Assembly (NCBI GenBank): GCA_964243435.1 | Contig: CAXTFM010000006.1 | Span: 1-58,346, forward strand | From: RH-AL1 sp964243435 | GTDB lineage: Bacteria; Pseudomonadota; Alphaproteobacteria; Rhizobiales; Beijerinckiaceae | Direction of reading: 5' to 3' | DNA: 58,346 nucleotides | Shown: piece after piece, positions 39,462 to 48,203 of the stretch | Numbering within the stretch: position 1 is the first letter of the stretch | Layout of the letters: each line of letters begins with the position of its first letter | Notes under the pieces: model-generated | What the model was told of the DNA's origin: nothing | Databases searched by the model: none | The model's input: the letters and a program-made list of their open reading frames with translations, nothing else | Position numbers and translations under genes: made by a program

Positions 39462-40466
39462 TCAGCCGGCGAGCGCGAGGCTGCGCGCGAGCAGCGCTGC
39501 CGCTGCCGCGACGTCGAAGTCGCCGGGCGGCGCGCGCAGCGCGGCGCGCGCCCGGGCGAGGCGCCGACCGGCGGCGCCAGACAGCAGGGGTGCCGCCGCA
39601 GCGACCTCCGCCGCCTCGGCCATTTCGCCGCTGCAATGCAGGGCGACGTCGACGCCGGCGGCGAAGAGTTGTTCCGCCTTGTCGCGGAAGCTTCCCGGCA
39701 GGGCCTTCATCGACAGGTCGTCGCTGAACAGCAGGCCGTCGAAGCCGATCGCGCCACGGACAACCTCGCCGATCACCGTGGGGGAGATCGTCGCCGGGCG
39801 GTGCGGGTCGATGTCGGCGTACACGACATGCGCGGTCATCGCCGCCGGCAGGTCGTTGTTACGCCGGAACGGCTCGAAGTCGGACGCGTCGAGTGCCGCG
39901 CGCGGCGCGTCAACGACCGGGAGGGCGAGGTGGCTGTCCGCCGCCGCCCGCCCATGGCCGGGGACGTGCTTCATCACGGGCAGCACCCCGGCGTCGAGCA
40001 GCCCCTCTGCCGCTGCGCGGCCGAGCCGGGCGACGTCGGCGGGGTCGCGTCCGTAGGCGCGGTCGCCGATCACGTCGTGGGCGCCGGGGACCGGCACGTC
40101 GAGCACCGGCAGGCAGTCGACGTCGATGCCGACGGAGGCGAGGTCGTGCCCGATCAGCCGCGCGGCGAGGCGCACGGCGGCGGCGCGATCCGCGGGAAGG
40201 GCAGCGAGGCGTGCGGCGGCGGGGTAGCGCGGCCAGTGCGGGGGTGCGAGGCGCTGGACACGGCCCCCTTCCTGGTCGACCAACACCAGGGCATCGTCGC
40301 GCCCGAGCGCCGCACGGATCTCGGCGGTCAGCGCCCTGACCTGCTCGGGCCGGTCGATGTTGCGCTTGAACAGGATGACCCCGAGCGGTTCGGCCTCGCG
40401 CAGGAAAGCGCGCTCCCCCGCATCGAGTACTGGCCCGCGGCAGCCGCACACGAAAGCACGGGTCAT
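39462..40466 (-). CDS. nagZ: beta-N-acetylhexosaminidase NagZ
   Basis: Family GH3 enzyme of 334 residues that removes GlcNAc from anhydro-muropeptides in the cytoplasm during peptidoglycan recycling. The motifs are GVILFKRNIDRPEQV, LVLVDQEGGRVQRL, PVLDVPVPGAHDVIGDRAYG, MKHVPGHGRAAADSH with the catalytic loop histidine, and GLLFSDDLSMKAL with the nucleophile Asp. No signal peptide is present, as expected for NagZ. Downstream of the SPOR protein gene, same strand, in the usual argS-SPOR-nagZ order. Confidence 0.94.
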   Translation of the reverse strand: MTRAFVCGCRGPVLDAGERAFLREAEPLGVILFKRNIDRPEQVRALTAEIRAALGRDDALVLVDQEGGRVQRLAPPHWPRYPAAARLAALPADRAAAVRLAARLIGHDLASVGIDVDCLPVLDVPVPGAHDVIGDRAYGRDPADVARLGRAAAEGLLDAGVLPVMKHVPGHGRAAADSHLALPVVDAPRAALDASDFEPFRRNNDLPAAMTAHVVYADIDPHRPATISPTVIGEVVRGAIGFDGLLFSDDLSMKALPGSFRDKAEQLFAAGVDVALHCSGEMAEAAEVAAAAPLLSGAAGRRLARARAALRAPPGDFDVAAAAALLARSLALAG

Positions 40467-40527
40467 TGCGCCAGGAATGCCGTCACCGTGCCGACCTCAT
40501 CGTGCCAAGCTCGCGTTTCGGCAAGCG

Positions 40528-42081
40528 TCAGTTCTTGGCGACGAAGCAGGTGCCGCCATCCGCCTTGAGCTTCTCGCACAGACCGACCGCATCGGTCCGG
40601 CTGAGGCTGCCCACGCGGACGCGGTAGACGGACTTGCCGTTGCTTTCCGCCTTGTGGAAGCCGAGCTGGGCGCCACCGAGCGCGCCGGCATATTTCTTCG
40701 ACAGCTTGGAGGAGGCAGCCTTGGCTTCGGCTTCCGTGCCGGGCGCGGCGAGCTGCACGGCGAAGCCGCCACCGCCGCTGGACAGCGGCGTGGGAGCCGC
40801 CGCCTCCGTCGCTTCGGTTTCACCGGTGTCGGCCGTGGCGACGCGTTGCGGCTTGGGCTTCTTGATCGGCTTCGCCTCGGCCGGCGCCTCGTCGGTCGCG
40901 AGCTGTTCGATGCTCTTCGGGGTGGTACCGACCCGCGACGTCGACTTCACCGCCGCGACCTTGGGCGTCGACGCCTTGGCCACCGGGCCGGCGCGGTCGC
41001 TGGTCTTGCTCGGAGCCGGTCGTGGCGCCGGGATGGCGGCGGCGGGTGGCTGATCGTTGGGCAGGATGGTGCCGTCCGGGCGCACGGACACCACCTTGAC
41101 GCGCTTCGGTGCCGGCATGTCGGACAGGCCGAAACCTTGGATCTGCGCGCCGAGTGCGTCGTCGCGGGCACCGGCGGTTCCCTTGGGATCGGCCATCGCG
41201 GTCTGCACCTGCCGCGGCGAAGGCGGGACAGGCACGGTGGACGCATCGGTCACCCGCGTCGGCGCCACGCCCGCGCCCATGCGGGCGAAGCGCGCGGTGT
41301 TGTCCTGCACCGCCTGGGTGATGTCCACCGGCTGCTCCTCGCGGTTGACGAGCGAGTTCGGGGCCTGGCCACCCCTGCCTGACGAAGACGTATCCGGTCC
41401 GTTCGGGTCGACGACGTCGGGCGGCGGCTGGATCTTGGTGGGACCAGCCTCCGCCATGATCGTCTTGATCTCGCGCGGGCTCGACGACACGTGTCCCTTC
41501 AGCGCGAAGGCGGCGCCGATGCCGATGACGCCGACAGCGATGGTGGTGGCCATGATGAACATCGGGCGACGCGACGCCGGCCGCGCGTCGTGCGGCGCGG
41601 CGTGTCCACCTTGCTCGGTCCAGTTCTCCTCGTACCCGCCTTCCCCGTAGCCGTGTTCGGGTTCGCCGTAACCGGCCTGGTCGGGCGGCGCGAACTGCCC
41701 GGTTGACTGGCCACCATCCGGGTGCACGCCGCCGCGCAGCCCCGCCTCGATCGCCGCGAAGTCACCGAACAAGCGCTGCGAGGAGCCTGGCGCGGGGTGC
41801 CGTCCGTCGGGCAAACCGGCCGCGTAATTGTTCAGATCCGCAAAGCCCGGCTCGCGGCGTCCGTCGTGATGACGGTCACCGGTCTGCGTCCGCGACGGCC
41901 CCGATGCGGCCTCGCGCGCGAACACTTCGTTGAACGGGTCGTAGGGCTCACCGACGAGGCGCGCCAGCTCGGCCAGCGGGTCGTCCTCCCGCGCCTGATC
42001 GCCCACCCGGGGCTGCCGGAGCCGACGTTCGAAATCGTCGAGATCGATGGACGGGCGCTGCTTCACCACGGGCTCGCTCAT
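40528..42081 (-). CDS. SPOR-domain cell-division/envelope protein
   Basis: A 517-residue bitopic membrane protein. The first 170 residues are cytoplasmic, acidic and Gly/Gln-rich. One membrane helix follows (FIMATTIAVGVIGIGAAFAL), then a long Pro/Ala/Lys-rich periplasmic linker. The SPOR domain fills the last 75 residues (FAVQLAAPGTEAEAKAAS, VYRVRVGSLSRTDAVGLCEKLKADG). SPOR domains bind denuded glycan strands at the division site. Its place between argS and nagZ is conserved in Hyphomicrobiales. The linker is low-complexity and probably length-variable. Confidence 0.9.
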   Translation of the reverse strand: MSEPVVKQRPSIDLDDFERRLRQPRVGDQAREDDPLAELARLVGEPYDPFNEVFAREAASGPSRTQTGDRHHDGRREPGFADLNNYAAGLPDGRHPAPGSSQRLFGDFAAIEAGLRGGVHPDGGQSTGQFAPPDQAGYGEPEHGYGEGGYEENWTEQGGHAAPHDARPASRRPMFIMATTIAVGVIGIGAAFALKGHVSSSPREIKTIMAEAGPTKIQPPPDVVDPNGPDTSSSGRGGQAPNSLVNREEQPVDITQAVQDNTARFARMGAGVAPTRVTDASTVPVPPSPRQVQTAMADPKGTAGARDDALGAQIQGFGLSDMPAPKRVKVVSVRPDGTILPNDQPPAAAIPAPRPAPSKTSDRAGPVAKASTPKVAAVKSTSRVGTTPKSIEQLATDEAPAEAKPIKKPKPQRVATADTGETEATEAAAPTPLSSGGGGFAVQLAAPGTEAEAKAASSKLSKKYAGALGGAQLGFHKAESNGKSVYRVRVGSLSRTDAVGLCEKLKADGGTCFVAKN

Positions 42082-42167
42082 ACTCTGACCCTCGCGCGAC
42101 GGCTCGCCGCCGTGTTCAACGCTGACACCTCCGGCACCGGCGAGCCGGCCTCGAAGGTTGGCGTCCG

Positions 42168-43958
42168 TCAGCGCATTTCGAGCGGCGCCGACACCCCGAG
42201 GATGCCCAGACCCGTCGCAATAACACCGCCGATGGCCGAAACCATGGCTAGACGCACACAGGTCATTTCTCTGCTTTTCTCATTAACAAAGCGTAATTGT
42301 GGCTGATCTTTGCCCCTTGTCCAGTGTGCATGGAAGATGGAGGCAAGTTCGTACAGGTAAAACGCCACGCGGTGTGGTTCATGCGCCGCCGCTGCCGCCT
42401 CCAGGATGCGCGGAAACTGCGCGACCTGCTTGAGGAGGCGCTGCTCACCCTCGTCGGCGAGCTTGCCGAGGTCGGCTGCAGCGAGCGCGGCCGGCATCAC
42501 GTCGAGGTCGGGAAAGGCGGCGAGCGCCTGGCGCTTCGCCGACTCGGTGCGCGCGTAGGCGTACTGCACGTAGAACACCGGGTTGTCCTTGGACTGTTCG
42601 ATCACTCGGGCGAGGTCGAACTCCAGCGGCGCATCGTTCTTGCGGTACAGCATCATGAAGCGAACGGCGTCGACGCCGACCTCGTCGACGACCTCGCGCA
42701 GGGTGACGAAATCGCCCGAACGCTTGGACATCTTCACCGGCTCGCCCTCGCGCACCAGCCGGACGAGCTGGCACAGCTTGACGTCGAGCCGCGCCGCGCC
42801 GTCGGACAGCGCCTTCACCGCCGCCTGCATGCGTTTGACGTAGCCGCCGTGGTCGGCACCCATCACATCGATGAGGTCGCGCGCGCCGCGGTCGAGCTTG
42901 GTCTTGTGATAGGCGACGTCGGCGGCGAAGTAGGTGTAGCTGCCGTCCGACTTGAGCAGCGGGCGGTCGACGTCGTCGCCAAAGGCGCTGGAGCGGAACA
43001 GGGTCTGCTCGCGGTCCTCCCATTCCTCCCCGGGCTGCTGCCCCTTGGGCGGCGGCAGCCTGCCCCGGTAGACGAGGTTCCTGGATTCGAAGGCAGCGAT
43101 GACGGCGGCGACCTCGTCGCCGGCGGTCCCGTGCACCAGGGAACGTTCGGAGAAAAACACGTCGTGGCGGATGTCGAGCGCGGCGAGGTCGTCGCGGATC
43201 AGCTCCATCATCGCCGCCACCGCGGCGGCACGCACGATGGGAAGCCACTCCGCATCCGGCTTGGCGAGGAGGCGGTCGCCGTGGCTGGCAGCGAGTGCAG
43301 CACCGACCGGACGGAGGTAGTCGCCGGGATACAGACCCTCCGGGATCGCGCCGACCACTTCGCCGAGCGCCTCGCGATAGCGCAGGAAGGTCGAGCGGGC
43401 GAGCACGTCGACCTGGGCGCCGGCGTCGTTGATGTAGTATTCCCGCGTCACCGGGCGGCCGACGAAGTCGAGCAGGTTGGCGAGCGCGTCGCCGAAGACC
43501 GCGCCGCGGCCGTGACCGACATGCATGGGGCCGGTCGGGTTCGCCGACACGTACTCGATGTTGACGGGCGCGTGGTCGACCGGCGCGCCATCGACGCGCG
43601 ACGGCCTTGCGAATCCGGCGGGGTCGACCAGCGCCGCCCGCGTCGACACGGCGAACACGGTGGGCGTCAGCCTGACATTGACGAAGCCCGGCCCGGCGAC
43701 CTCGGCCTGATCGACGCCCTCGAAGGCCGTGAACGCGGCGGCGAGTTCAACGGCGAGCTGACGCGGATTGGGGAACGTCGCCCTCGCATCCTTGGCGTAG
43801 ACCATCGCGGCGTTGATCGCGAGGTCGCCGTGGTCTGGATCGCGCGGCGGCTCGACCGCGAAGCGGCCGAGATCGAGATCCGGCGGCAGGCGCCCGGCGG
43901 CCACCATGCCGTGCAGGACGGTCGACACACGCTCGTGGAAGATGGCGAAGATGTTCAT
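42168..43958 (-). CDS. argS: arginyl-tRNA synthetase
   Basis: Class I synthetase of 596 residues that charges tRNA-Arg. The HIGH-type motif is in ANPTGPMHVGHGRGA, the KMSKS motif is VKMSKRSGDF, and the amino-terminal Add1 domain (FVNVRLTP) and the anticodon-binding domain (PRILEAAAAAHEPHRVAFYLYELASIFHAHW) are in place. The ATG at 43958 gives the usual head MNIFAIFHERV; its ribosome binding site is weak. The frame upstream is open but shows no conserved sequence. A SPOR protein gene follows 86 bp downstream on the same strand. Confidence 0.96.
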   Translation of the reverse strand: MNIFAIFHERVSTVLHGMVAAGRLPPDLDLGRFAVEPPRDPDHGDLAINAAMVYAKDARATFPNPRQLAVELAAAFTAFEGVDQAEVAGPGFVNVRLTPTVFAVSTRAALVDPAGFARPSRVDGAPVDHAPVNIEYVSANPTGPMHVGHGRGAVFGDALANLLDFVGRPVTREYYINDAGAQVDVLARSTFLRYREALGEVVGAIPEGLYPGDYLRPVGAALAASHGDRLLAKPDAEWLPIVRAAAVAAMMELIRDDLAALDIRHDVFFSERSLVHGTAGDEVAAVIAAFESRNLVYRGRLPPPKGQQPGEEWEDREQTLFRSSAFGDDVDRPLLKSDGSYTYFAADVAYHKTKLDRGARDLIDVMGADHGGYVKRMQAAVKALSDGAARLDVKLCQLVRLVREGEPVKMSKRSGDFVTLREVVDEVGVDAVRFMMLYRKNDAPLEFDLARVIEQSKDNPVFYVQYAYARTESAKRQALAAFPDLDVMPAALAAADLGKLADEGEQRLLKQVAQFPRILEAAAAAHEPHRVAFYLYELASIFHAHWTRGKDQPQLRFVNEKSREMTCVRLAMVSAIGGVIATGLGILGVSAPLEMR

Positions 43959-44127
43959 CGAGGGCACCGAGCGTGACGCACGGACCCTGGCGGCCCGCCG
44001 CATCGACGTTGAACGCAGAGCCGCGCGGTAATGCAACTGCGGCCGGTCGTCAAAACGCGGCGGCGGCAGGTCGTGGGTCAGTTTGCATTCATTTGGATTG
44101 ATACGTAACCGCTCCCTGGGACACTCA

Positions 44128-44143
44128 CCTTGGATCGCCAAGG
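44128..44143 (-). terminator. small hairpin between the membrane protein gene and argS
   Basis: A 6-bp perfect stem (CCTTGG with CCAAGG) with an ATCG loop lies 35 nt past the stop of the membrane protein gene. It has no T-run; a weak terminator at best. Confidence 0.3.
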
Positions 44144-44178
44144 CTAGGCCGCCGGCTTGGCGGATCGCAGCCCGTCGA

Positions 44179-44625
44179 TCAGCGCTCGGCAACCCGCCAG
44201 TAGGCCAGAGCGCTCGAGCACCCGCCGACGAGAAACGGGATGGCTTCCAGAATGTTGAAGACGTTGTGCGAGCGTCGAACGTCTACCCAAGCCATGACTA
44301 ACCCAGCGAGGAGCCCCGCGGCAGCGAAGAAAACGGGTGACTTCGTGCCAATGCAGCGAGCGATCGTTACGGCAATGCCTCCAAGTACCAGAACCGGCAA
44401 AATGGAGAAGATCCAGCCGAAGGCGAAGGCTATAATAAGTAATGTGAATCCTCCTCCGATTGCATCTATCGTATTTTGCAGATCGATGGGTATTGAAAAA
44501 AATAAACCTATATCCGCGCAGAGCGCCGTCGCGATCGGTGCCGCGAAGATGGCTAAGACCACACCTGCGAGAAAGCGCCATCTCGATTGTTGTGGCTGGA
44601 CCATCATGACCTCTGAGACGTTCAT
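44179..44625 (-). CDS. hypothetical four-helix membrane protein, AT-richer than neighbours
   Basis: A 148-residue protein with about four membrane helices: LAGVVLAIFAAPIATALCAD, TLLIIAFAFGWIFSILPVLV, VFFAAAGLLAGLVMAW, and the final FLVGGCSSALAYW. I recognise no family. The stretch from about 44080 to 44640 has visibly more A and T and different codon use than the flanking argS and dgt genes, which usually adjoin each other in this order. Recent acquisition is plausible. Start: the ATG at 44625 has GGCGAG; ATG 44604 after AGAGG is the alternative. A regulatory signal is not evident. Confidence 0.65.
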   Translation of the reverse strand: MNVSEVMMVQPQQSRWRFLAGVVLAIFAAPIATALCADIGLFFSIPIDLQNTIDAIGGGFTLLIIAFAFGWIFSILPVLVLGGIAVTIARCIGTKSPVFFAAAGLLAGLVMAWVDVRRSHNVFNILEAIPFLVGGCSSALAYWRVAER

Positions 44626-44881
44626 CGTTCTCGCCGTCGTCCGGGGTAGATTTCAAACCGACCCATCACCGGGCGGCAAAACGCCATGACGGAGGCACGC
44701 TCTTGCTTTCGATGGACCTTGCCGGCGCCGTCCGTGCGGGTCTTCTGCGGCTGCGGCCCCTGCGGCCATCGCGGCACGTTTGACGGCGCCGCGCCGGCGG
44801 GCAGTTCAACTGGCAACGTGCGCGGCTGCCCGGCCGGCTTCCCATCGGCCCCGGCGCCCGCTTCTGCCGGCCGAACCGTGC

Positions 44882-46081
44882 TCAGCGCACACCGTAACGC
44901 AGCTCGGGCGTCGCCGCGTGGTGGCGGCGGTGCTCGGCCAGCGCGTAGCGGTCCGTCATGCCGGCGATGTAGTCGCATACAACGCGCTCGCGCCGCCCGC
45001 TGTGGTCGAGCGGGCTCGCCTTGGCCGCCCATTCCGCGGGCATCAGGCGCGGCGCGTCGCGGAAGGCGCGGAACAGGTCGCGGACAACGCCCGCCGCCTG
45101 CTCGCGGATGCGCACCAGCTCGTCGCAGCGATACATGCGCGCCCACAGGAACGACTTCACATCGTTTTTCGCCGCCGCCATCGCCGGTGAAAAGCCGATG
45201 GTGGCGCGACCCGCGTCGCGCACCGCGTCGAGGCTGTCGAGCGATGCCAGCCGCCCGCGCGATGCGGCGATCACATCCTCGACGAAACGGGTAATGATGC
45301 GCCGGGTCAGCTCGTGGATCGTGCGGCTGTGGTCGAGGCCGGGATGGCGCAGCGCGACGTCGTCGAGCAGCGCCGCGAGGAAAGGCACCTCGCGGCACGC
45401 ATCAAGCGAGAACAGGCCGGCGCGCAGTCCATCGTCGAGGTCGTGTGCGTTGTAGGCGATGTCGTCGGCCAGCGCCGCCGCCTGCGCCTCGGCGGAAGCG
45501 TGGCGTGCCAGGCCGAGCGGGCGCAGCGCGTCGACCTCGCGGAAGATTCCCGGCAGCCCGCGCGGGGCGAAGGCCGCGACCGGCGTTCCGTCCCATTCCA
45601 GCAGCGGGCCGTTGTGCTTGGCGAGGCCTTCAAGCGTCTCGAAGGTGAGGTTCAGCCCGTCGAAGCCGGCGTAGCGGCGCTCCAGCTTGGTCACGATGCG
45701 GATCGTCTGCGCGTTGTGGTCGAAACCGCCGATCCCTGCCATCAGCGCGTCGAGCACTTCCTCGCCGGTGTGCCCGAAAGGCGTGTGGCCGAGGTCGTGG
45801 GCGAGCGCGACCGCCTCGGCGAGGTCTTCGTCGAGTTGAAGCGCGCGCGACACGGCGCGGGCGAGCTGCCCGACCTCGATCGTGTGGGTCAGCCGGGTGC
45901 GGTAATGGTCGCCCTCGTGCGGCACGAAGACCTGGGTCTTGTGAGCCAGGCGGCGGAAGGCGGTCGAGTGGATGATGCGGTCGCGGTCGCGCTGGAAGTC
46001 GGAGCGCGTCGGCGACGCGGGTTCGGGCAGCAGCCGGCCGGGGCTGGAGTCGGGGTGGGCGGCATAACGCGCTCGTTGCAT
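44882..46081 (-). CDS. dgt: deoxyguanosinetriphosphate triphosphohydrolase-like protein
   Basis: HD-superfamily dNTP triphosphohydrolase of 399 residues, converting dGTP (or other dNTPs) to deoxynucleoside and tripolyphosphate. Metal-binding residues lie in RTRLTHTIEVGQLAR and AVALAHDLGHTPFGHTGEEVLD, with RSDFQRDRDRIIHSTAFRRLAHKTQVF before them and ADDIAYNAHDLDDGL later; all HD ligands appear present. ATG 46081 gives the family head MQRARYAAHP. Divergent from erpA across 160 bp, the standard rhizobial arrangement. Confidence 0.94.
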   Translation of the reverse strand: MQRARYAAHPDSSPGRLLPEPASPTRSDFQRDRDRIIHSTAFRRLAHKTQVFVPHEGDHYRTRLTHTIEVGQLARAVSRALQLDEDLAEAVALAHDLGHTPFGHTGEEVLDALMAGIGGFDHNAQTIRIVTKLERRYAGFDGLNLTFETLEGLAKHNGPLLEWDGTPVAAFAPRGLPGIFREVDALRPLGLARHASAEAQAAALADDIAYNAHDLDDGLRAGLFSLDACREVPFLAALLDDVALRHPGLDHSRTIHELTRRIITRFVEDVIAASRGRLASLDSLDAVRDAGRATIGFSPAMAAAKNDVKSFLWARMYRCDELVRIREQAAGVVRDLFRAFRDAPRLMPAEWAAKASPLDHSGRRERVVCDYIAGMTDRYALAEHRRHHAATPELRYGVR

Positions 46082-46241
46082 GACCCACAAACGCCCGACC
46101 GCCACGATTGGACCATGCGCGCCGCCGGACGAGGCGGCTCGGCTGCCACGTGTTGCGGATGGTCGGAGCCGCACGTATCTTCTGCACAGGCGGTGCGCAA
46201 GACCTCCGCCAGCATCCCACGCACGAGCAGCCAGAGTCACC

Positions 46242-46586
46242 ATGAGCGACGCCACCACATCCCTTGCCGTCGAGATCAGCGCCGCTGCGGCCAGGCGCGT
46301 CGCCGAGATCCTGCGAACGGAAGCATCCGGCTCCGCCCTGCGCATCGGCGTCGACGGCGGCGGCTGCTCGGGCTTCCAGTACACCTACGACATCGTCGGC
46401 GCGCGCGATGCCGACGACCTCGTCCTCGAGCGGGACGGGGCGACCGTTCTGATCGATCACACCTCGCTCGAATACCTGCGCGGATCGACCATAGACTTCA
46501 TCAACGACCTGATGGGACAGGCCTTCAAGATCCACAACCCGCAGGCGACGGCCTCGTGCGGCTGCGGGACCAGCTTCGCGATCTAA
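46242..46586 (+). CDS. erpA: iron-sulfur cluster insertion protein ErpA
   Basis: A-type Fe-S carrier of 114 residues that delivers clusters to apo-proteins. It has the IscA/HesB signature: ALRIGVDGGGCSGFQYTYD with the first Cys, and TASCGCGTSF with the two carboxy-terminal cysteines. Divergent from dgt. Many Fe-S clients are encoded nearby (radical SAM enzymes, UDG, ETF-QO), though no specific link is shown. Confidence 0.94.
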   Translation: MSDATTSLAVEISAAAARRVAEILRTEASGSALRIGVDGGGCSGFQYTYDIVGARDADDLVLERDGATVLIDHTSLEYLRGSTIDFINDLMGQAFKIHNPQATASCGCGTSFAI

Positions 46587-46752
46587 GCGCGGGCGCCGAG
46601 GCGAGGGGACGCTCCGCGTCGATCGCGTGACGCCGGGATGCGCGGTGCGCTCATTCCGCATCCATGCCGCGCGCATCGTCGACGCGTGCCGGTTTTTGCG
46701 TTCGCCTCCGGCCCCGGCTATGAGGGCCTGAGCCCAGCCCGGTCGCCCGATC

Positions 46753-47544
46753 ATGCTCGCCTGCGATGACGCCCGACGCCGTTTCAAGAAGATCGCCTTC
46801 CTGTCATCGGGCTCGCCGGAGGCCGACGCGCATCGCGACCGCCTCGCCGCCACTTACGGCAACGCCGGGGAAGGCGAAGCCGATGTCGTTGTGGTGCTCG
46901 GCGGCGACGGCACCATGCTGCAAACGCTGCATCGCTTCCTTGGGTCGGGCGTGCCGATCTTCGGCATGAACCGCGGCACGGTCGGCTTCCTGATGAACGA
47001 GTCCCACGACGGTGACCTGGTCGAACGCCTGGACGACGCGCAGCCTTCCATCCTGCACCCGCTGACCATGCGGGCGACCGCCGCCTCGGGCGAGACTTTC
47101 GAGGGTCGCGCGATCAACGAGGTGTTCCTGTCGCGCCAAACCCATCAGGCGGTGAAGCTCAGGATCGTCATCGACGGCAAGGAACGGATGAGCGAGCTCG
47201 TCGCCGACGGCGTCATGGTGGCGACGCCCGCCGGCTCGACCGCCTACAACCTGTCCGTCGGCGGACCGATCCTGCCGCTCAATGCGTCCCTGATGACGCT
47301 GACGCCGATCTCCGCGTTTCGCCCGCGGCGCTGGCGCGGCGCCCTGCTGCGCGACAGCGCCAGGGTGGCGATCGACGTCATGGAAGGCGCGAAGCGTCCG
47401 GTGTCGGCGGTCGCCGACAATTTCGAGGTACGCGACGTGGTGCATGTCGAGATCGCCATGGATCTTTCGGTCGGCCTCGTCCTGCTGCACGATCCCGGTC
47501 ATTCGCTCGACGAGCGCATCCTCCTCGAACAGTTCGGTTACTAG
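46753..47544 (+). CDS. nadK: NAD kinase
   Basis: Phosphorylates NAD to NADP. The 263-residue protein shows VVVLGGDGTMLQTLHRF (GGDG motif), VPIFGMNRGTVGFLMN, NEVFLSRQTHQAVKL, the DGVMVATPAGSTAYNLSVGGPI segment, and the conserved carboxy-terminal VSAVADNFEV. A slightly long head (MLACDDARRRFKK) precedes the usual start of the fold. Followed at 46 bp by a Nudix gene in the same direction. Confidence 0.95.
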   Translation: MLACDDARRRFKKIAFLSSGSPEADAHRDRLAATYGNAGEGEADVVVVLGGDGTMLQTLHRFLGSGVPIFGMNRGTVGFLMNESHDGDLVERLDDAQPSILHPLTMRATAASGETFEGRAINEVFLSRQTHQAVKLRIVIDGKERMSELVADGVMVATPAGSTAYNLSVGGPILPLNASLMTLTPISAFRPRRWRGALLRDSARVAIDVMEGAKRPVSAVADNFEVRDVVHVEIAMDLSVGLVLLHDPGHSLDERILLEQFGY

Positions 47545-47590
47545 GAGGCCGGATCGAAGGCCGGTCCGATGCTTCAAGGAGCGCCACGCG

Positions 47591-48175
47591 TTGAGCGAAA
47601 CAAAGGTGACCGAGCGCACCACGATCCACAAGGGTTTCGGGCAGCTCGACAGGATCGTGTTCCGCCGTCGTCGGCGCGACGGCGACATGGCCGACCTCAC
47701 CCGCGAGATCCTCGACACGGGCGACGGTGTTTCCATCCTGCCCTATGACGTCGAGCGCGGCACCATCCTCCTCATCCGGCAGTTCCGTGGCGTCGCCTTC
47801 CTCCAGCAGGGAACGGAAAGCCTCGTCGAAACCTGCGCCGGCAAGCTCGACGGGGCCGACCCGTTCACGCGCGTCGTCAAGGAAACGGAGGAGGAAACCG
47901 GCCTGAGGCTGACCAGCGCGCCGCGGCGCATCTTCGAGGCCTATTCTTCGCCCGGCAGCTTCACCGAGCGCCTGACCTACTTCGTCGCGCCCTACCGGGC
48001 GGAGGACCGTGTCACGGAGGGCGGCGGCCTGATCGGCGAGGGCGAGGACATCGAGGTCTTCGAAATCACGCTCGACGCGGCCATCGCAATGATTGAACGT
48101 GGCGAGATCGTCGACATCAAGACGATCGCGCACCTGTTCTGGGCGCAGGCGACGGGCCTTCTGCGTAAGGCATGA
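47591..48175 (+). CDS. Nudix hydrolase, NudK/ADP-ribose pyrophosphatase-like
   Basis: A 194-residue Nudix protein, TTG start 9 nt after AGGAG; a GTG at 47606 is an alternative. The order DGVSILPYDVERGTILLIRQFR, then the Nudix helix (CAGKLDGADPFTRVVKETEEETGL), then FEAYSSPGSFTERLTYFVA resembles GDP-mannose/ADP-ribose pyrophosphatases of the NudK/NudF type. The Nudix box is one residue shorter than the consensus in its first loop and has Lys-Glu in place of Arg-Glu, with the metal-binding EExG kept. Activity is therefore likely, but the substrate is unassigned. Confidence 0.85.
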   Translation: MSETKVTERTTIHKGFGQLDRIVFRRRRRDGDMADLTREILDTGDGVSILPYDVERGTILLIRQFRGVAFLQQGTESLVETCAGKLDGADPFTRVVKETEEETGLRLTSAPRRIFEAYSSPGSFTERLTYFVAPYRAEDRVTEGGGLIGEGEDIEVFEITLDAAIAMIERGEIVDIKTIAHLFWAQATGLLRKA

Positions 48176-48203
48176 GGCAGCGTGCTTACCAGTTTCCGCT
48201 GCG

